Shown here: in pieces, positions 59,613-64,000 of the stretch
How the letters are laid out: each line of letters begins with the position of its first letter
How positions within the stretch are numbered: position 1 is the first letter of the stretch
Source: Eutypa lata
Taxonomy: Eukaryota > Ascomycota > Sordariomycetes > Xylariales > Diatrypaceae
Length of the DNA stretch: 64,000 nt
Direction of reading: 5' to 3'
Assembly (NCBI GenBank): GCA_022661535.1
Contig: JAKULF010000003.1
Location: 2,604,001-2,668,000, forward strand
The notes under the pieces: generated by a model
What the model saw: only the letters and a program-made list of their open reading frames with translations
What the model was told of the DNA's origin: nothing
Database searches by the model: none
Program-made: the position numbers and the translations under genes

Positions 59613-59735
59613 ATGTGCGTCAAGGAGCATCAACCTCTTGTCAACTCGTGCTGCACCTTCTGCTGCAAGGCGATCGACTTTGGCACCCACGACTACTGCG
59701 GGTCAAATTACGCCTGCCCACGATGCCCAAATTAG
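59613..59735 (+). CDS. Cysteine-rich 40-residue peptide
   Basis: A short intronless frame encodes 40 residues with eight cysteines at positions 2, 13, 14, 17, 18, 29, 35 and 38. It starts MCVKEHQPLVNSCCTFCCKA and ends YACPRCPN. The pattern CC-x2-CC...C-x5-C-x2-C resembles a small zinc- or metal-binding knuckle more than a disulfide-rich secreted peptide, because there is no signal sequence. Support for a real gene comes from a TATA box at 59379, a leader of about 200 bases rich in CAAC, ACAC and CT as in strongly expressed fungal genes, and a good start context (GTCACAATG). Longer frames crossing this region (59411-59878 and 59638-59946) lack these features. I do not know the family. The function could be metal handling or a stress response; this is inference. 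Confidence 0.55.
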   Translation: MCVKEHQPLVNSCCTFCCKAIDFGTHDYCGSNYACPRCPN

Positions 59736-61926
59736 AGAATCCAGACAACATCAAAGCCGGGGACCTAGCTGTAATGCAAGCCACACGGGCAGCTCTAGAA
59801 CACCGTCCGAGCTGCGTTCACCGGTCACTGTCCGAGACCCAGGGAAAAATTTTTCCTTTTTTCTTTTCAGCCCCATAAACACACCGCACCCCTTATTGCC
59901 TTGGCGTGAAGTGGTGGTGGTGGTGGTAGTGGTGGCTTTCGGTTAATTACTACTCTGAAAAACCTCCTCACCCCCGATTTCTTCAGCAATCGTTACACAA
60001 CCGGCTCCGGAAGAAAAAAGAACAAAAAGAACAAAAAAACAAATTCACGTATTCCCCCCCCCCAATGGGGGCTTTTTTTTTGTGGCGTTTTGATCGCCCG
60101 CTGCCAAATCTTTCTGCAAGGCTGATCGGGCACTGTCAGATGGGGAAAAGATGGGAGGCAGGACAGCGCCGAATACCGTGATCGATGCCTGTCTCGGGAT
60201 CGTGGCGCATGCGTTACTGCAGGTTCCATGCAATGCAACGGGTCACCCCGGCTCGACATAAGTAGGCAATGTCACTTCCCGCACCCCTGTCCTGCGAAAC
60301 GCTCGTTCAGGTTGCCTAACACGACGACCGCATCATTTGCCTGCATATGTACTCTGCACTGTTAACTTCTTCGTACCTGTCGGATTTCGTTAGGGATAGC
60401 GCGTGGGGCAAGGAGGGGCAGCACTCTTTTGGGATATGAGGATGGGATATTGCATGCTAGGAGTTTTTCCCCCCTTCCAGTGTTTCACAAGCCTCATGGC
60501 ATCCTTCATTTTTCTTACTCTTCTCTACCTACATACGTCCTCGGGTCTCTTACTCCTAGTGCTCACTCACTCACTTCCTTATATGGAATTGGCTAGTGTC
60601 TATCTGGAATGGAACGATTTTATCAGGGAGCGATGTCACCCACAGATGGAGCGGGGGACTGCGAGGTATAGGCTGGATTGGGGGATTCTTCTGTTTATTT
60701 TTGTTTACGGACTGGGATGGCGGCGTTGGGAACCGGGAATTGATACCATTGGCTTTTTTCTTGCATGGAAGGGATTACTGCAGGAGTGGACTGGGTATTT
60801 GAATTTTTGATGTACGTCGTCTTAACTGGCTGCACAACAGGGGCTGGACGGCATCGCTCTTCCGTTGCTGTTCAGCTTCTGGCCTGGGGGGGCTACTGCC
60901 TCCTACTTTCTAACAAATAACTAGTAGTCAGATGCAATGAGAAATCATGAATGATGCCACATAAAGCTATCAGTCTTACATCCGTGAGCTCCTATTCGTT
61001 GAACGAGCAGAAACCATGCTATGTGAAAAGGGCTGGGCGGGGCATTTCCCAAGACGTCGGGGCCGTCCTCGGCATATGTAGGCCGGGGTAGCTACTGGAT
61101 GATCTAGTGTCACATTCGGGGCCGATCACAAGATTTTCTCAGAGCATGACTCCACATATAGGCCGAATACTATTACCTATTATCGGCGCAGCAGTCGCAG
61201 TGCATAGTGGTATGTATGAATCAGTAACCTGGGGCAGCATCGGAGGAGGGAGGGTCTAACTCCTTCGGCGGGCGGCCCTTGCAACAGCCTTGCCAAGCAT
61301 TCCTCCGCTCGCTGATCGCTGTGATCCCACCACGAGGGCGAGATCTTGGTACCGCCCGGTCCCACCACCCCGGCTAGATAAACAAATAACTATGTAGTAA
61401 GCGGCATCATCAGCGGAACCTCAGAACCGTCAGCTTTCGGGATTCACGGGCAAAAAGAGAGACGACACCGCCAGCCAGATGCGCACACAATACCTAGCAA
61501 ATGCATCAGACCGTCATGACCTCCTTCTCCCATCGGTAGGTCGCTCGCGAAAGGGGAGGCGGGAGAAAAGAGAGATACGTACCCGTTATCGTGGACCCTC
61601 TCTATACATTCGCCGCGTCCCGCAAATTTCCCTCCTACATACTGTAGACTGCAGGCTGCAAGCGCGTGTGGTGTATATGCATGTCGATGCAGATGGAAGA
61701 TGATGACAGGGGCGAGGAACGAGGGGGAGGGGCAAAAGGGGGCCTAGGCGGGAGGGACAGCAAGGGTTCGAGAGCACAAGCTTGATGAGAGGCACTATCT
61801 ACGAGTAAGGTATGGGGTACGGCATAGACTAACGGCGCACATATACATATGGAGCTCCTGACTAGACACGCACGCAAGCACACCATATCGGGCCCCGCGC
61901 AGCAGATCAGCGCGAGGCCTTTGTTA

Positions 61927-61971
61927 TGGGGGAGGGGGGAGGGAGAAGGGGGAGGGAGAAGGGGGAGGGAG
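61927..61971. repeat. G-rich minisatellite (GGGGGAGGGAGAA units)
   Basis: About three units of GGGGGAGGGAGAA in tandem give many closely spaced G runs on the + strand, enough for a G-quadruplex. Confidence 0.8.
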
Positions 61972-62297
61972 TAATCGCACTAAGGATCACCAAGCTGTTA
62001 CCGGCTCTGTGTGTGCACTAACTACGGGGAAAAGGTGGCGTGAGGTGAGGGAGGGTCGATGGATGGGAGGCCCGGAGGGAGGGTAGGGTGTGGTAGGGTG
62101 TGTGCGGGTGTGTGTGGGTAGGTAGGTTGGGGGATGGGTGTTTTGGATGGTGATCTGACAAGTTCTCACAACTATATGCATACAAACGTGCATGGTTAGT
62201 CACCTCACACCTACGCACTCTTGATTTCGTTGTCTCGGGATGAAGCCAAGATGGGCAGACCAGGGTCATGATGATGAGGTCAAGTACGGTAAGACAA

Positions 62298-62345
62298 GGC
62301 ATGGCAAGATATCGAAGAACAAGGCATGGCATGGCGTGGCAAGGT
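62298..62345. repeat. GGCATGGC-type minisatellite
   Basis: Repeated AAGGCATGGC and GGCATGGCAT units, similar to the minisatellite near 33.4 kb. No coding capacity is seen. Confidence 0.6.
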
Positions 62346-62813
62346 ATGCATATCAAGGTGAGCGGAGCGTATCCTCCCTGCCTACTTATCTCCTCCCCTA
62401 CCGCGTACCTATGCGTACCTACATACGCACCTACTGTATCTACGTACGTACGTGCGTACATCATGATGAATAGCATGAACAATGATCAATGATGCGTGCC
62501 GACTGACCGGTTGTTCCTACATACGATAGGAAGAGACCATCGCTCGTGAGTGGACCGGCCAGCAAAGCGAAACGAGCATATCATCAGCTTCACTTATTCA
62601 CTTGAGTATTCTCTGCACGGGATATTGCATTAGCCTCCGCCACATATGCTAAGTAAGATGGCAGGAAAAAGCAACGCGAATCGCATGGCGCATGCTTGGT
62701 CCAGCTGCGCGGGTAGGCCCCGACGACACATGGGAAAATAGCTCGGGCGATAGTCTTGTCTTGGTTCTTACTAGCCCCGTGTGGTATAGTTAGTTCGTTC
62801 GTCTTCATCTTCA

Positions 62814-62855
62814 GCGGCGGCGGCGGCGGCGGCAGTGGCAGCAGCGGCAGCAGTA
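62814..62855. repeat. GCG/GCA trinucleotide repeat
   Basis: A perfect CGG run followed by CAG/CGG-like units. It is intergenic as far as I can tell; the minus-strand frame just downstream (62808-62590) is not supported. Confidence 0.8.
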
Positions 62856-64000
62856 GTTAAGAAGCATCACCAGAAAAGCAAGCGGCAGGTAAGAGCTGTT
62901 TCAGCTACTGTAGCCACCTAGCTACCTAGCTACATATAGTAATTAGCTATGAAGGTAGCTATCTGGTTATGTATTCGTATGTGGGTAGCTGGATAGCTAA
63001 GTAAGTAAGTATGTAAGTATGTATCTATGTAGGTGAGATGTATGCATCATGATGATCGCCGCGCTGTACCGTGTATGCAACAACGTGAGTACGCGTCCCC
63101 ATAGATAAGTAGCAGTAGTTATATGCCGGTAGGAAAGTAAGTAGCCTTGCTCTCTCCCATGTAGGTATGTAGAAGCTCTTGCAGATAGCTCATATGTATG
63201 TCCTTGATGTAATACATAATATATAGCGATGATAGCGGCGGCAGCCCCGGACAGCTTTGTATTGTTGGAGAAAAGCAATCCAATGACAGACGCCCCTTCC
63301 AGGGGTCCCCTTCTTGGTACCACATTGATTGTATCACCGCTCCGCTGCTGCGATCTAACGTAACTAACTAACTATGTAGGTGGCAGCTGGGTGGTACCTA
63401 CATGCCCAGGCTAGATTTATTCTATAATAAGCAACCGTCTTTCTCATATATATATACTGTACCTACAATCCGCATATATCTATCCAATAGACATAACTAC
63501 ACCGCAGCGATGTACAGGGGAGCCCCGAGACACCCACCATTGCATACTGCGAGCGCACGTTATAGGCAATTGATTGTCAGTCTGTGCCCCCTTCTTAGGT
63601 CCCCGCCGAAAGTGGTTCGCCTTTGCAGTTGCCATTGGTATTTTGTAAGTTGTTATTAGTTATTGACAGGTACTGCTTGTAGTTCAATTATCTGATACGT
63701 ATGTATGTAAGTCATGTCACATATGTGGTTATCTCTGTCCCACTGGAGCCCTCTCTGTTTACATATGTAGATATGGCCTGTTTTGGGGGGATCTGCTGTA
63801 ATGCCTACATAGCAGCTGACGATGAAGCTGTGCCTGTGGTGTAACAGGGGGGTCTATGTGAGTATCATACACACGTACGCACATGCACTCACACTCACAC
63901 TCACGCACATAACTACATACGTACATACATGTTCCTGCGATGATCGACAGCATCACCATCACCGTCGTCGCCCAGTACATATGCCTGCACCCACTTTTTT

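Larger units (their letters stand above)
59736..64000. other. Gene-free right arm with simple repeats
   Basis: The first part is presumably the 3' untranslated region of the peptide gene, with a GTGGTGGTG run at 59912-59934. A 135-codon frame at 60403-60810 is hydrophobic but unsupported. From 61.9 kb to the edge, G-rich, GGC, TACCTA and GTAAGTAT-type simple repeats dominate. No gene is supportable. Confidence 0.5.

Noticed and set aside
59411..59878. 155-codon frame overlapping the cysteine-rich peptide gene
   Set aside because: Begins inside the likely leader, is low in complexity and lacks start context; the shorter frame fits the transcript layout better.
60403..60810. 135-codon hydrophobic frame
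   Set aside because: Hydrophobic stretches arise from T-rich DNA; there is no start support, splice signal or family match.

Overview
The window is nuclear DNA from a filamentous ascomycete (Pezizomycotina). Coding regions are interrupted by short introns, mostly 50-180 bases, with GTRNGT-type donors, CTAAC-type branch sites and YAG acceptors. The gene families are typical of these fungi: a Pth11/rhodopsin-type seven-helix protein, a Fungal_trans_2 regulator, a LYC1-type acetyltransferase, a MYND protein of the fungal subfamily and a six-hairpin glycosidase. A Sordariomycete is my best guess from overall character, but the window does not prove it. All exon joins were worked out by hand from splice signals, phase and family conservation; no transcript data were available.

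Layout. 1-5.8 kb: a possible gene start cut by the left edge, a secreted Ala/Asp-rich protein with duplicated symmetric exons (+), and a CorA-like membrane protein (-). 5.8-15.2 kb: a tRNA-like/SINE-like relic, the chaperonin subunit CCT1 (+), a LYC1-type acetyltransferase (+) and an RNF216-like RBR ubiquitin ligase (-). 15.2-19.2 kb: mostly AT-rich and gene-free, with one possible small acidic protein. 19.2-27 kb: an SDR oxidoreductase (-), a fungal regulator without a zinc cluster (+), a secreted six-hairpin glycosidase (+) and a short Dcc1-like cohesion protein (-). 28-32.8 kb: one very large Rho-GEF protein. 34-40.7 kb: a MYND protein (-), a GC-rich BAHD-type acyltransferase (-) and a seven-helix rhodopsin-domain receptor-like protein (+). 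43.5-52.2 kb: a class II aldolase/adducin protein (-), a small basic nuclear-type protein with a 9-base microexon (-) and an FAH-family hydrolase (+). 52.2-64 kb: almost gene-free, rich in microsatellites and TACCTA-type short palindromes, with one short gene for a 40-residue cysteine-rich peptide that has its own TATA box and a long leader.

The genes do not form one obvious pathway. They mix housekeeping (CCT1, Dcc1, Rho-GEF, RBR ligase), membrane and secreted functions, and small-molecule enzymes. The SDR, regulator and glycosidase block (19.2-26.1 kb) is the only place where a regulator sits among metabolic genes. The most unusual items are the cysteine-rich micropeptide gene, three perfect palindromes within 90 bases upstream of the aldolase gene, the duplicated phase-1 exons of the secreted protein, the 9-base microexon and the GC-AG intron in CCT1.
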